In this document: piece by piece, positions 21,655 through 32,660 of the stretch
How the letters are laid out: each line of letters opens with the position of its first letter
Numbering within the stretch: the stretch's first letter is position 1
NCBI GenBank assembly: GCA_032719365.1
Contig: CM064873.1
Coordinates: 4,250,501 to 4,314,500 of the forward strand
DNA length: 64,000 nucleotides
Reading direction: 5' to 3'
Source of the DNA: Prinsepia uniflora
Lineage: Eukaryota > Streptophyta > Magnoliopsida > Rosales > Rosaceae
Notes under the pieces: model-generated
The model's input: only the letters and a program-made list of their open reading frames with translations
What the model was told of the DNA's origin: nothing
Databases searched by the model: none
Position numbers and translations under genes: made by a program

Positions 21655-22509
21655 ATGCCTCCGAGTCGTGCGTCCCGTACACGGTCTGAAGATGGGAGGG
21701 GCGAGAGTAGTGTTAGTAAAGGCCCAGATATTGAGCGAGCTCGACGGTTGGGAGCCACTGTGTTTCGTGGTGATTCGGGACCGGATGGTGCCGAAGATTG
21801 GCTTACACGATTGGAGAGGATTTTTGAGGTTATGATATGTCCCCTGGAGGACATGGTACCCTTAGCCACTTTTCTCTTGGATGGCTATGCTTACAGGTGG
21901 TGGCATAGTTTACAGTTGACTGGCTGGGATGCCCGTACCTTGGCATGGGATGCATTCCGAGAGCGATTTTTGGATCAGTTTTATCCTCGCTCATTTCGGA
22001 ACGCTAAGGAGGTTGAGTTTCTCCAATTGCAGCAAGGGAATCGGTCAGTGGTCGATTATGAACAGCAATTTTTGCACTTATCTAGTTTCGCTCCTCTGTA
22101 TGTGGCTACAGAGGAGGATAAGTGTCGAAGGTTTGAGCAGGGATTGAGGAATGAGTTACGAGGTGCTGTAACTGTTGGCTCGTATTCTACCCTGAGGGAA
22201 TTATCGGATGCTGCTATCCGAGTGGAGGCTACTATTGTACCTGTGCCAGAACAACCTTTGGGCTCTGGACGACGCCGAGAGCGTCAGGATACTGAACAGA
22301 TGAGTCAGGAAACAACGAAGCGAGTTAGCCTTCATAATCTTGTGTCGCAATCCTCGGTGGGCGTTCATTCGGGTGGAACTTCAACCCAGTCGACAAGTAA
22401 GCGGCGTGGTGGGGCAAGTCGCCTCAGCACTGCCACTTGTCACTTTTGTAGGAACCTTGGACATTTGCGAAGGAACTGCCCCGATCGACTTGACCGTAGG
22501 TCAGAATAA
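21655..22509 (+). CDS. Gag polyprotein (284 aa) of a gag-only LTR retrotransposon
   Basis: Encodes the structural protein that packages element RNA into virus-like particles in the cytoplasm. A basic, low-complexity N terminus (1-35) leads to FRGDSGPDGAEDWL (about 37-50). The retrotransposon gag domain follows (about 60-175), with the typical WW pair (about 81-82) and the AWDAFRERFLDQFYP and VVDYEQQFLHLSSFAP motifs. A polar, Ser/Thr/Gln/Arg-rich linker leads to one CCHC zinc knuckle at 262-275 (C-x2-C-x4-H-x4-C). The stop follows nine residues after the last knuckle cysteine. Ty3/Gypsy elements usually continue here into protease and RT; this one does not, and the same stop occurs in the second copy at 57234-58088. 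The ATG is the first after the primer site. The frame is intact, so it is probably translatable. Confidence 0.92.
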   Translation: MPPSRASRTRSEDGRGESSVSKGPDIERARRLGATVFRGDSGPDGAEDWLTRLERIFEVMICPLEDMVPLATFLLDGYAYRWWHSLQLTGWDARTLAWDAFRERFLDQFYPRSFRNAKEVEFLQLQQGNRSVVDYEQQFLHLSSFAPLYVATEEDKCRRFEQGLRNELRGAVTVGSYSTLRELSDAAIRVEATIVPVPEQPLGSGRRRERQDTEQMSQETTKRVSLHNLVSQSSVGVHSGGTSTQSTSKRRGGASRLSTATCHFCRNLGHLRRNCPDRLDRRSE

Positions 22510-24349
22510 TCGTATTGATACATGTTTTCGTGATACCTTGTAAATGGTTTGTATTGTCCATTTGTGTTGTAATTTTGTATCAGGTGTTTTGGGTGTGTCG
22601 GACTACTGTGGGTCCGGATGGTTGTTTTTGTTAACAGTTTGGTTTGTAGATGGGCGTGTTGGGCCCAGAATAAACTTGACCTGGGGATGAATATTGGTGT
22701 TATTGTTTTGGGATCATCTTTGGTTTTCCCTAGGTGGATCGGGTTTGTGATGTCATGGACATTGGGCATTGTGACGATCTAGGATCGTGATGTTCATGGC
22801 CAGCTGACGTAGTGATGGATCTGGACCGTGATCCTGATGATCCAGTTGGGTAGAGAGTTTGTCACTCTTACTCCGGTATGTGAATCGTAAATGACGGGAC
22901 TGAACTTCTTTTCGAAGTGGGGCCCTTTGTGGTATATTACACGAGTGAGTAGGTTTCCGAAGTGATCGGATTTTGTCAACCTTAACCGTGTAGTTGTTGG
23001 ATTGGCTTCCTTATGAAGTCAACCGAGTATAATAAATGGGTAACCGATAGGTTCGGTTTTGGTGAGTCCGAGTGGACGTGAACGAGATTTCGGGTTTTGG
23101 AATCGAATTTCTGGGTGACGATTCAGGATTCGATTTTAGAACTTGAAAGTGGAATACTGGATTTGGGTGCGGAATGATTATTCCAAATGCTAGCTTACGG
23201 AATAATGATTTCGGATTCGTATTTGGACATGAATTAAAAATGTGATGTGTGGGTTCGGATTCGGGATTTCTTACGAAATTGCGGATTCGAATTTGGAATT
23301 GGAACTAGTTGATGGGTGGAGTTTCGATTTGTCTCTTGTTGGTTTGGGCGAATGGACTCCATTATTGGAACGTGTTTGGCTATGACCTAGGTGGTTGTAG
23401 TCTTGTCAATGGATAGATGGGTGTACCTTGTTTATGGTTTGGGGTACGATACTTTGCAGACTTGTGGTGTCGGGTGACGATATACGGATTATACCAGTAG
23501 TACGTTGGTGAACGTGTTAGTAGTCGGCTTAATCCTGATACCATTGGATGGGTTGTGAACGTGAACTGGACATTGAACACGATGCACTGGGCGGGGTGAT
23601 TCTGATGATTTCAGTGATTGTTTGAGCAGGTGCTCTGAGCCATGGTTGGCTAGTATAACTCTAGTGTTGAGTTGTGTGATCACTGCTAGGCTGGTGTTCA
23701 ATATGTTCCAGTTACACCGTCTGTTTGAGTGTGATGACGGTATGCATATACTCAGGATGAGCGAGTTGGTGGTTAGTGTGACCGCAAGTTGCTTTGCGGC
23801 GAGATGTTACCTTGTCGTGACCTTACCAGCATCTGGGATCGCTGCGGGGGTGACAGTTGTGGATACTGCTGTTGGTATTTGTCGCAGGATTGAGTTTGCC
23901 CTGCGAGGGGAGATCATGTTGATGATCATATGCTACATTGACGGACGTTGTAGTATGATGTGTTGTCACTAATTTGTTACTGATTGGCGCTTTACTAGGG
24001 TGGTAAAGCTTGGTGGTGACAGTTTGGCTTGTGGTGTCAGCATGGACTGGCAGGTGAGTTTTGGTGACTCTCTATGAGAGCGGATGTCAGGGCACATTAG
24101 TGACTACGTGGGGCCGTCAGGCTGAAGGAGTCAGCTTAGTGACGATATTGCCAATTTCCGGTGATCGATTTCACTCGAGACGGTCGAGTGTAGTTAGTAG
24201 GACGTGCATTGGCGATGTGACGTCTGAGTGCAGACGAGTTCTGCGTTGGTTAGTGGGTGTACAGGTGTACACGTGTTGTGAGGCCCATTTGTTTTCCACG
24301 AGGTAGTTGTGGAATACGGATAGTTGGAATTTCGGGGACGAAATTCTTT
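22510..24349 (+). other. Non-coding interior of gag-only element copy 1
   Basis: No pol similarity is recognisable in any frame. The region matches 58089-59919 closely and, inverted and more diverged, 46640-48250 and 49310-49451. A 116-aa frame (23622-23972) recurs in the other recent copy but resembles no family. Confidence 0.7.
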
Positions 24350-24362
24350 AAGGAGGGAAGGT
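24350..24362 (+). other. Polypurine tract, copy 1
   Basis: AAGGAGGGAAGGT sits directly before the 3' LTR start TGTAATG. Confidence 0.88.
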
Positions 24363-27300
24363 TGTAATGACCCGTCCCGAATATCGGGATTGAATATTAA
24401 TTAATTATGATTTAGAATGACTAATCGGAGATTAGTTGAGTGAAATCGGACGAAACGTGCAAAATGACCGTTTTGCCCCTAGTGTGGGCAAAATGTTGAC
24501 TTTTAGTTCGGGCGGTCAAATGGACTTTGGCCGATGACTGTGACGTAGTTCAGGACGTCACGAGTTCATAGACAGGTGGCACGTTCGATTCCGAAATTCG
24601 TAGAGAAAGTTATGGTGTTCGGAAGTTGAGGGGTATTTTGGTAATTTGGCATAGTAGGGGCCAAATGTTGACTTTTTGATCGGGAGGTCCGATGGACGAG
24701 GGCCAAGGACCGTTACGTAGGTCTCGTCGATACGAATCCAACGACAGGCGGCATGCCGAAATCGGAGATTCGACGACGAAGTTATGGTCACGGAATCGGG
24801 CTCGATTAACCGAACGAACCAGGAATAAAATAATAGTTTGATATGAACAGTACCCGGTGACTGTGCACATCCGGATGAGTGACAAGTGTCACCCATCCCT
24901 TGATTCCAGCTCCATGTTTCCCTCCCAACACCATCATTACAACATCATCATCATCCCTAATCATCCTTGTCCTCCATTTTCTCTTCCTTTTCCTCCATAT
25001 TTCCTTATACCGTGAACTACATCTATGGAGTGTGTGAGCTGGGGGACTTGGCTGCCTTCTTGTGGCAGAATTGAGGGAATTGTGAGACTTGAAGATTGTA
25101 TTAATTGAGAGAAACACACGGGACAGAGTGAGGGAGGATGAAATCAAAATCGAAAATTTAGAAAATTGGGGGGAAATTCAAATGTCGAGTGAGGGGTCGT
25201 GAGGATCAAATTGAAGCTCACATTCAGCTTCCTGAGGTTGAGACGAGTTGTTTCAAATCAAAAACGAGTTGAATTGAGGCTCATTTGGCTCTGAACGGGT
25301 TTGGTAACAGTGAGAGAAATCGAGGCTGTGTCGTGATCTTGGAGCGATCAAACGGTGTAATTGATGTGGGGATTGTGTTCCTGAGGATCCCACGATGCTT
25401 CTGGATCCATCAATTGGAAGAAACTGATTGAAATTGACTGAACTCCATAGTTGCACAGTGACGAAGAATCGAGTTTGAGTCGTGGCGTTTGAGCCATGAA
25501 TTGATGCAATTGAGATGGGGAAAGAGTTTACCTGAATCCACTGAAGCTTCTGGTTGCATCAATTGAGAGAATCGATTGAAATTGAGGGAGTTCTGAGGAT
25601 GAACAGTGTGCGGGGTGTTCTTCGAATGATCAACTGTGATCATGAGGTTTGAGGTAAGTTCGATTGTAATTGTGTCCACAGATCTTAAATTGAACTTAAT
25701 TCGAAGCTGTTTGAATGCTCAATTGATGAATTCAGTGTCGAATTGATAGGATTGAAACCGGGTCTGATCGCGGGTTAAACGACCCGTTTACCAGACAAAC
25801 GGGTTGGGACGGTGACACTGTAGCAGGCGCGTGGATTTCACGCGCAGCCACTCACGGCGGCGCGTGAGGGCGCGTCCGGCCTAGTCTCAAGGTGAGGTCA
25901 ACATGACTTTTGATCCTCTTAGTGTAACGAACATTTTGACGTTGGTTTCGGGGAAATCGGATATTGTTTCGTTAATGTTCCGCGTATCCGAAGTTTTGTA
26001 TTACGTTAAAAATACGTATTTAAATCCCGGAAAAATTGGGGAAAATTATATGATGTATTTTGAGATGTTAGTAACCCTCTATAATGATTTTGGACAGGAG
26101 TTGTGATTTCCAGATTTTACGGAAAAACGTGCAGCTCGGAAACGGACCGTTTTGGACGGTGTGTGTGAGTGGACTTTGTTTTCTAATCGTGATGCATGCA
26201 TAAATGATTTAAATGCCTTATTATATGATTTTATATGCTTGGGCATGATTTGTGTTTCAATCCGGTAATTTCTCGGTTTTATGATTATTATATTATTATT
26301 TTGGGCGATTTTCGAGAAATTACGAAATATGGTAAAAATGATGTTTGGACTTGGTTTATGAGTCCGGGATTGAAATTGATTGAAAATAATGGTTGGACTC
26401 GGATTATTGAGTCATGGATTGAAAATGATATTTGGACTCGGGTTATGAGTCAGTGATTGACTTTGTGGATTTACGTGAAAATGGCAACGGAGGTTGCAAC
26501 GCATGGATTTGCGTGATAATGTTATTTTGGGCATGAGAACCCAAGTGAATAGTGATTTTGACTCGGATTTGGAGTCATTTGTGAAATTGTGAAATTAATG
26601 ATTTATTGGGATTTTATGATTATTTTAATCAGTCTTTCGGGCACGTTTTACGAGGAATGTGCAGATGATGTTTTGGGCTAGGCCCGGAGTCTAAATGATT
26701 TCTAAAATGATGTTTTGACTTGGTTGGTGAGTCAATGATGATTTTCGGATTATTTTATTGATTTAAATGTGATTTTAACGGTTTATGTGTAAAAGGTATT
26801 TTGGGCTTGAGACCCAGTTGAGAATGACCTTGACTTGGTATGAAGTCAAGATTTGATTGAAATGTTTTGGGATGTAATTCCCGGGATGGTTTTCATTGTG
26901 ATTGTGATATTCCCAGACGGTCGGTGCTTGGGGGATTACCCAGACGACCGGAGCTTGGGGGATGTGATTGTAGGATCGGGAATTGATCCTATGGTAGTCA
27001 GCTTCTCGGATGATACTGAGCCTGGATGTACCACTCGGAGGTGTCTGATCCTGGGGATGTGTTCGCCCAGAGGTGACTGAGCCCGAGGAGGTTGAGCCCA
27101 GAGGTGTTTATTCCCGAGAGAGTGACTGGATATCGGCCTACGCGTAGTGCAGCACTTGTGAGTAGTGCAGTTTGATTGATTGTGCACTTGTGAGTAGTGC
27201 AGATGTGATTGGTGATATTTTATGCACTCGTGAGTAGTGCGGATTGATTGGATTGATATATTTATTGTGTACTGGTAAGTAATGCTGATTGGTATTGATT

Positions 27301-27764
27301 GTGATGTTGTACTGGTATTGAGTACGGGTTTTTGGTCCTTGTGGCCAGGTGATTATGTTTTCACATGTTTTGGCCTGAGAGCCGGGATTTGATGTTTTAT
27401 AACATGAACTGATTTGGTGAACATGAGTTTTATGGACCATGGGAAAATATGTTTTAATTTTATCGGTCACTCATGTTTTACGATATGCATGCAAGTTTGT
27501 GAAAACTGGAGGGTAAGACTGTATTTTGATAAATGTTTTTATAAGAGGTCATTTTTGTCCACTCACACCATTTCTGTTTTGTGACCCTTCAGGCCGTGGT
27601 ACGACGTTCGGGACTGATCGTGAGGCAGTGACAGCAGCAGAAATCCGCGCAAACATCCCTTGTCTGGCAAGCACTGAAGGGGAGTTTCGGACCTTTAGTT
27701 GACTTGTTAGACGGGAGCAGGACCGGGTACGGTTTTTGACGTCCAGTTGGGACGGGTCCTGTCA
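24363..27764 (+). repeat. 3' LTR of gag-only element copy 1 (3402 bp)
   Basis: Same length as the 5' LTR and nearly identical to it. It is followed by TTTAT, the right target duplication. Confidence 0.95.
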
Positions 27765-28247
27765 TTTATAAAGGATGCATGGTTAATTAAATTCAAATTC
27801 GAATGATGAAAATTTCAATTTATTGAAGAATTCAAGAAATGGGTGTGCAAAGGTGAGTGTTTGGTTTTTGTTTTTGTTCAATTTTTTAGGCTAGTACTCC
27901 AATTTTTGTTTTTGTTTTCTCAAATTGATAAGCTTCGTGAAATTGGGAACAATTATTTTTCTTTGAATTTTTGTGTGTTGCTGCTTATGTTGGCTTCCTA
28001 TTGGAATGAGAAATCAATGAACATTTTTGTTTTATTTTTGCATATGTGAAATGGTTTTGAATGTAGTTTTTCGTTAAATATCGGAAAAATCGAAGAATTT
28101 CAACGAAATTGTCCGAAATTTGACAAAAGCTGCGATTTTGGGGGAAAAAATTTCTTCTCCCCCGGTTTAGATGTCGAACCCCTGTACTTCCGATATATCG
28201 GCCGATATTTCGCCGATATGTCCAATATTTTCAACAGTATTCACGAC

Positions 28248-29235
28248 TCACCAAGTCAAGATATCATCTTTGTGCGTTAGTTCAAATACCTCGACCCAGA
28301 CTTGAGGGAACCTAGGACCATTGTCCACTGAATTACTGAAATAATAACGTCGCCAGCATGAATATCATGGCGAAATAAATTTTTGCTATTGGGCATCACT
28401 AGAAGAAAATATTAAGTCCTCGAAAGAGGTATATAAAAGAACAGCGCAGGACAAGTCTTGTTTGTCTGCCTCAAAATCGCATTGATCAGAAAAAAAAAAA
28501 TTTAGGCCGAAACCGGAACCCATTTACACTAACTAGTAGTAGTCTTCTATTAGTGGCACGCCTGCATTCTGAGTAGAAAAGCCCAATTTGCTTCCTAGTC
28601 CGCCCATCTAGAGGTAGACCGTAGCTCAATGCCCATTACACCAATCCAACATATCTATATCATTCCCCACGCCTGCCCCTTCTCTCCGCAGACCAGGTTC
28701 CGTGCGGAGGCCAAGCGAAGGTTGGCTCGGGACATTCAACTCCTAAAAGGAGAAAAACATTTTGGACAAGAACATATATGTACTTTTTTTTTTCTTCTCT
28801 TGACGAATATATTAATCTATATTTTCTGGGTTAATTTGCATCCATTAATACCAGGTATTAATCTTATAATATGAACCTTATAATGTAGTTTATAGTGAGG
28901 GATATTGTTCTTAATTATGACGAGACTGATGATCAGTTATGTACATATCTTAATCAAACCTTACTCTCCATAGCACCTCCGCTATATATCTCCCTCCCTG
29001 ACACTGCTACTTCAAACTCCGACGATAATGGCCCCCTTTTATTAACTCAATTTTACGATAAATTTAAAAAAAAAAATTTGAGTTGATTGATCGACGAATT
29101 TTGTTTTTATCAATATCGATCGATGAATTTTACCACTATTATGGGCTTCCCACATTATAAATGATTTTATAATTCATTCTGTTAATTTTTGAGGGTTTGG
29201 AGATTTTAAATGATTTGAGGGTATTTTCAAATTTA
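28248..29235. other. AT-rich intergenic DNA, no gene recognised
   Basis: This joins 7661 in the pre-insertion locus. The 81-aa and 63-aa frames here have no domain. A TATATAAAAG at about 28431 is promoter-like, but no gene follows. Confidence 0.4.
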
Positions 29236-29450
29236 GGGGTATTCAATTAGAATTTTAATAGATTGTACAAAAATACAGGTGTATTCAATCTAATTTTTGA
29301 ATGATTATTTTGAAATCATTAAAAATCTTGGTGTATTCAATTTGCTTTTAAAATGCGATTTTGAAATCTAGGTGCGTTAAAAAATTTCATGATTTTTTAT
29401 GATTTAATAAAATGATGGATTTTGACTGATTTTGGAATGAAAAATACTCA
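29236..29450. repeat. Possible MITE fragment with repeated GTATTCAAT words
   Basis: GGTATTCAAT or GTGTATTCAAT occurs near 29238, 29279 and 29331 in an AT-rich setting with TTTGAAATC repeats. Such words mark the ends of some plant MITEs, but no matching ends or target duplication were proven. Confidence 0.3.
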
Positions 29451-29568
29451 TATCAATCTTTTACTCAAATCATCACAACTCAACCAAAATTTCATCAAAT
29501 TTGGAAAAAAAACATATTCCTTAAAAAGTTCTTTTGTCGTTCATCCAAGCCACCCTCTTCCTTAACCA

Positions 29569-29815
29569 TTGCACTTGTTTATGCCTCACTGGCTCACTTG
29601 GCCCTCTAGCTTCATTTGGTGGCTTCCTGTACTCTGTAGGACTATCTACCAATTTACCTTCAATGCCCTTTTCTCCTTCTTCCTCAACTCACAGAAGTTC
29701 ACGCCCTACATTGTCAACTCGCTTATCCACCTCATCATCTCCTCACAAAAATTCACGCCATTTTCTTCTTCTTCTTCCTCAACTCACAAAAGTTCACGCC
29801 CTACATTGAAATGAA
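29569..29815 (+). pseudogene. Purine permease (PUP) gene fragment
   Basis: The frame from 29569 reads SSFIWWLPVLCR, then FTFNALFSFFLNSQKFTPY and IVNSLIHLIISS. This closely follows a transmembrane region of plant purine permeases: WLPVS, a QLAFNA-x-FSYFLNSQKFTP core, then NSL-x-LLTISS. PUPs are 10-TM plasma-membrane importers of adenine, cytokinin and related bases. Only about 60 codons remain. The FLNSQKFTPY segment occurs twice (about 29683-29714 and 29773-29804), the second copy in another frame, and a partial SSQKFTP lies between them at about 29742. No start, other TM segments or intron borders were found, so it is a broken, internally duplicated fragment. Confidence 0.65.
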
Positions 29816-30780
29816 AATCATAACCAACAAGAAATACTGTGAGAGCTAAAAACAAACCCACAAGAAAAAGAAAAAAAAAAGGCTGGGTTGTTGTTGAGTT
29901 GTTGGGATAAACACAAAGTTTATGGCTTTTTGATTCGGCGGGAGAGAGAGTGGCTCAGCACATGATTCTCACTCATTCACTCTCCATTGCTCTTCTTTAA
30001 CTTTTGTTGCTGAGTTGCTGTGGCTTTGCTCTCATTTTTCTCTTTTGTTAAAATTATTATAAACATAATTATATCAATGTATTGATAATACGTTTCATAA
30101 TTGGGGCTTTTCGTTAGCGGGGAGTGGAAGGGTCTGAGGGAAGAAATGATTGGGTTTGAATTAGGGAGGGTTTCTAATGTGATGAACTTAACAAAACAAA
30201 TATTTTAAAATTATAACAAATATTTTAAAATAATAACAAATTAATAAAACAAAATTCATAGAAACACTTCAAAATCAATAAAAAGTTTTTAAAATCTGTT
30301 AAAACCCAACATATTTGAAACTCATTGAAATCTATTAAAACCCTTTAAAATATGTTAGGAAAGTATTTATGATCGTTATTCCATTTATCATTAAATCAAT
30401 GTAAATTTTAAGAATAAAAAATATGTATTAGGTTTATGTGCCTATGAAACTATTGATATATCTATAGTATTATTATAAGGTGAGGAGCGTCAAAAGATTT
30501 CATTGAAATTCTTTTACAAAAATATTCTTTAACTTTTTTTTTTGGGTCAATTTAATTGTTAAGAATACAATAATAAAATTAAATATTATGGAAGAAGTGA
30601 GGGGTAAAAATTAAAAAACCAAAAATAGTGGTGGGGTCAAGTAGTAAACACACGGTGCGAAGAGCCGAAGAGTCTGATATATATATATATACTTATATAG
30701 CATTCTTTTTCAGTTTATGTCCCATATGTGTTATTTAGACACACTGGTATTCTTAAATATCGGAAAATAGGTTAACAAGA
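29816..30780. other. AT-rich spacer upstream of the tRNA gene
   Basis: No coding signal. A short (TA)n run lies near 30680-30691. Confidence 0.4.
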
Positions 30781-30781
30781 A

Positions 30782-30855
30782 GGTCCCGTAGCTCAGTTGG
30801 TTAGAGCGTTGGTCTTATGAGCCGAAGGTCGCGGGTTCGAGCCCCGCCGGGACCA
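30782..30855 (+). tRNA. tRNA-Ile, anticodon UAU
   Basis: A 74-nt cloverleaf without intron. The acceptor stem GGTCCCG pairs with CGGGACC and the discriminator is A. The D stem is GCTC/GAGC. The anticodon stem TTGGT/GCCGA encloses loop CTTATGA with anticodon TAT (30816-30818), which reads AUA. The T arm is GCGGG-TTCGAGC-CCCGC. CCA is not encoded, as expected for a nuclear gene. The A box (TAGCTCAGTTGG) and B box (GGTTCGAGCCC) are intact, and a TTTTT pol III stop lies near 30880. Base 37 is G where Ile tRNAs usually carry A, so the identity should be confirmed. No promoter beyond the internal boxes is needed. Confidence 0.88.
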
Positions 30856-30890
30856 ATTTAAGTTTGCCTATTACTGTATTTTTACAGTTT

Positions 30891-31195
30891 CTTTGGACTG
30901 TCCAGCAATATGCCCGTAAAGTACTTTGTTTAAACGAACAGTGAAAGTGGCCCAATATGAGTGCTGAGGTGGCCCATCTTTGGACTGTCCAGCAATATGC
31001 CCGTAAAGTTCTTTGTTTAAACGAACACGTAAAGTTCTTTGTTTAAATGAACAGTGAAAGTGGCCCAATATGAGTGCTCAAGTGGCCCAATACGAGTGCG
31101 CAAGTGGCCCAATACGAGTGCTCAAGTGGCCCAATATGAGTGTTGAGGTGGCCCAAGATGAGTGCTCAAGTGGCCCTATATGAGTGCTTAAGCAC
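30891..31195. repeat. Tandem duplication and 22-bp minisatellite next to the tRNA gene
   Basis: An about 87-bp unit (TTTGGACTGTCCAGC to GAGGTGGCCCA) occurs at 30891 and again at 30978, the second copy with an internal repeat of AACACGTAAAGTTCTTTG. From about 31050 a 22-bp unit, AAGTGGCCCAATA(T/C)GAGTGCTC, repeats six to seven times with small changes. Confidence 0.88.
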
Positions 31196-31623
31196 TCCAG
31201 ACAAGTCGACCAAATGAAAGCAGATTTCTGTTAGAAAGTCCCTTTTTTACCTACAAAAACTGGTCCTTTCTTATCTTCGGTGGGGCAACAATTGGTCTAC
31301 ACAAAAACCTCACATATCATAGAATTGGTGTATAAATCGAAATTCCTACTTTTATTTTATTGGCACTTTGATGGTTCGACCTCATTACCAATTCCTATTA
31401 AAAGAAATGAAAAGAGCTTGAAGTGAAAGCACACATAACTCATAAGTTGGGCTCATTTAATTGGGTCAACCCGAAACTTACCAAATTTCTTACTTCCTGA
31501 TCAATATAAATGGTACCAACACAAATACTCGCAACTACCTAATGCCGTAGAGGCACTAGACATTGTATAAGGCCAATACTTTGTAACCGGTCACTTGATC
31601 TTGATGCGGCCACCATCCGAAGC
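31196..31623. other. Spacer, no gene recognised
   Basis: No domain-bearing frame. The upstream part of the RING frame is not visible here. Confidence 0.35.
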
Positions 31624-31863
31624 TTGCCGGTTTCCTTGCACCGGTTGGCGGCTATAGCGAACCCTAATGTTGTTGAGAGTGAAGTGATCAATATTGGAAT
31701 TGAATGTTGTATATGTCTTGGAGTTTTTGAAGAGGAAGAGAAGGTTAAGGCGTTGCCAAAGTTCCACCATACATTTCACTCTGAGTGTGTGGATAAGTGG
31801 TTGAATATTCACTCAAGCTGCCCACTTTTTAGATTTTCACTCCCATCCATCGGCTCACTATAG
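31624..31863 (+). pseudogene. Degenerate RING-H2 (ATL-type E3 ligase) fragment
   Basis: The frame contains ECCICLGVFEEEEKVKALPK, then FHHTFHSECVDKWL, then HSSCPLFR. The spacing is that of a plant ATL-type RING-H2 finger (C-x2-C ... LP-x-C-x-H-x-FH-x2-C-x-D-x-WL ... CP-x-CR). Two zinc ligands are lost: the cysteine of LPKC is Phe, and the last cysteine of CPLC is Phe. The remaining Cys/His ligands are present. There is no ATG (the frame opens at a TTG) and no N-terminal membrane segment, and the frame stops soon after the finger. It is best read as a dead fragment; ligase activity is unlikely. Confidence 0.75.
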
Positions 31864-32660
31864 ATATTACATATATAATCAAGCACGAATTCAGTATTAA
31901 AAATGAAAATGAATTAATTTAAAGTTATAGTATTTTTAGAAATTTATCAAAAGTTTCTTTGGTTTCTCTAGAACTTATAAGTGCTTTTGGCTTATATTTT
32001 ATTCTCGATCTTAACATAAATGCATAATGTTATATTAAATTATATATTAATTTTCTAAGATAATGAGAAACAACAAGAGACTGCTTGAATATTTCAAATA
32101 TTCAATCAAATGAAAAAAAAAATATATTCAAATTGATACGATTGGATTATGTGAGCTAAATGAGAACTATTATACTTAAGTTTTGTTTTTAGTTTTTCTC
32201 ACATTTGATCCACATGGATCCGTACGTGGATACAATACATACCACAAATATAACACAAATTATTTCACTTTTCTTTATTCATATGAATAATTCTCTCTCT
32301 TTTTATGTACTTAATGATTCAATAAGTATTTGAATTGCCTCCTAAAAAATCTGTAAAAGGAGCCGAGATATGGTTTAAAGTCTTTAGAGGGGTCCTATAT
32401 ATTAATTTCTTCCAATTTGTTGATCATTCAATATATTCACATGCCCAAAGGGCTCAATTTGGCTACCAAACAAAGGTTCATCATGGCTCTCATTAATCAG
32501 TTCTTCATATATATGCTCTTTAGAGGTTACAAATTTTTTTATCAAATGGATTTTTCTAGAACTCACGATATTTGACATCCTTATGTTTTAGCATTGATGA
32601 GATGCATGCATTCTTATCTTGGTACCTAAGTATAAATTAACAGTTTGACGATTATGATAT
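31864..32660. other. AT-rich intergenic DNA, nothing recognised
   Basis: No domain-bearing frame or clear repeat was found in this stretch. Confidence 0.4.

Larger units (their letters stand above)
18209..27764 (+). mobile_element. Complete gag-only LTR retrotransposon (TR-GAG type), copy 1
   Basis: 5' LTR 18209-21610 and 3' LTR 24363-27764, each 3402 bp, beginning TGTAATGACC and ending GGGTCCTGTCA. TTTAT duplications lie at 18204-18208 and 27765-27769. The tRNA-iMet primer site, a 284-aa Gag and a polypurine tract are present; protease, RT, RNase H and integrase are absent from the 2752-bp interior. Such elements are known as TR-GAGs and depend on enzymes from a helper. I noticed only two base differences between the LTRs (near 19107 and 19017), so the insertion is very recent. 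It sits inside the hAT-like element. Confidence 0.95.
7670..28239. mobile_element. hAT-like non-autonomous DNA transposon, interrupted by two LTR elements
   Basis: After removing the LARD (8949-18071 plus one GTCAC) and the gag-only element (18209-27764 plus one TTTAT), the parts 7670-8948, 18077-18208 and 27770-28239 join to about 1.9 kb. The flanking direct repeat TTCACGAC is 8 bp, the size made by hAT transposases. The ends are imperfect inverted repeats (CAAGGATTGAAATATCG against TACTGTTGAAAATATTG, about 11 of 17 matching) and both subterminal regions are rich in ATATCG/CGATAT words. No transposase frame is visible, so it would be mobilised in trans. Superfamily assignment rests on the target duplication size and is inference. 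Confidence 0.6.

Noticed and set aside
23622..23972. 116-aa frame conserved in both gag-only copies (also 59191-59541)
   Set aside because: Conservation is expected from recency. The protein has no recognisable domain, and the inverted relative near 47000-47350 is not open over the same length.
6603..28853. Possible old solo LTR with GGTAT on both sides (TGTTTACACC start, AATACCA end)
   Set aside because: The 5-bp match was found by searching a long stretch, so chance is a fair explanation, and no interior motif or sister copy is present.
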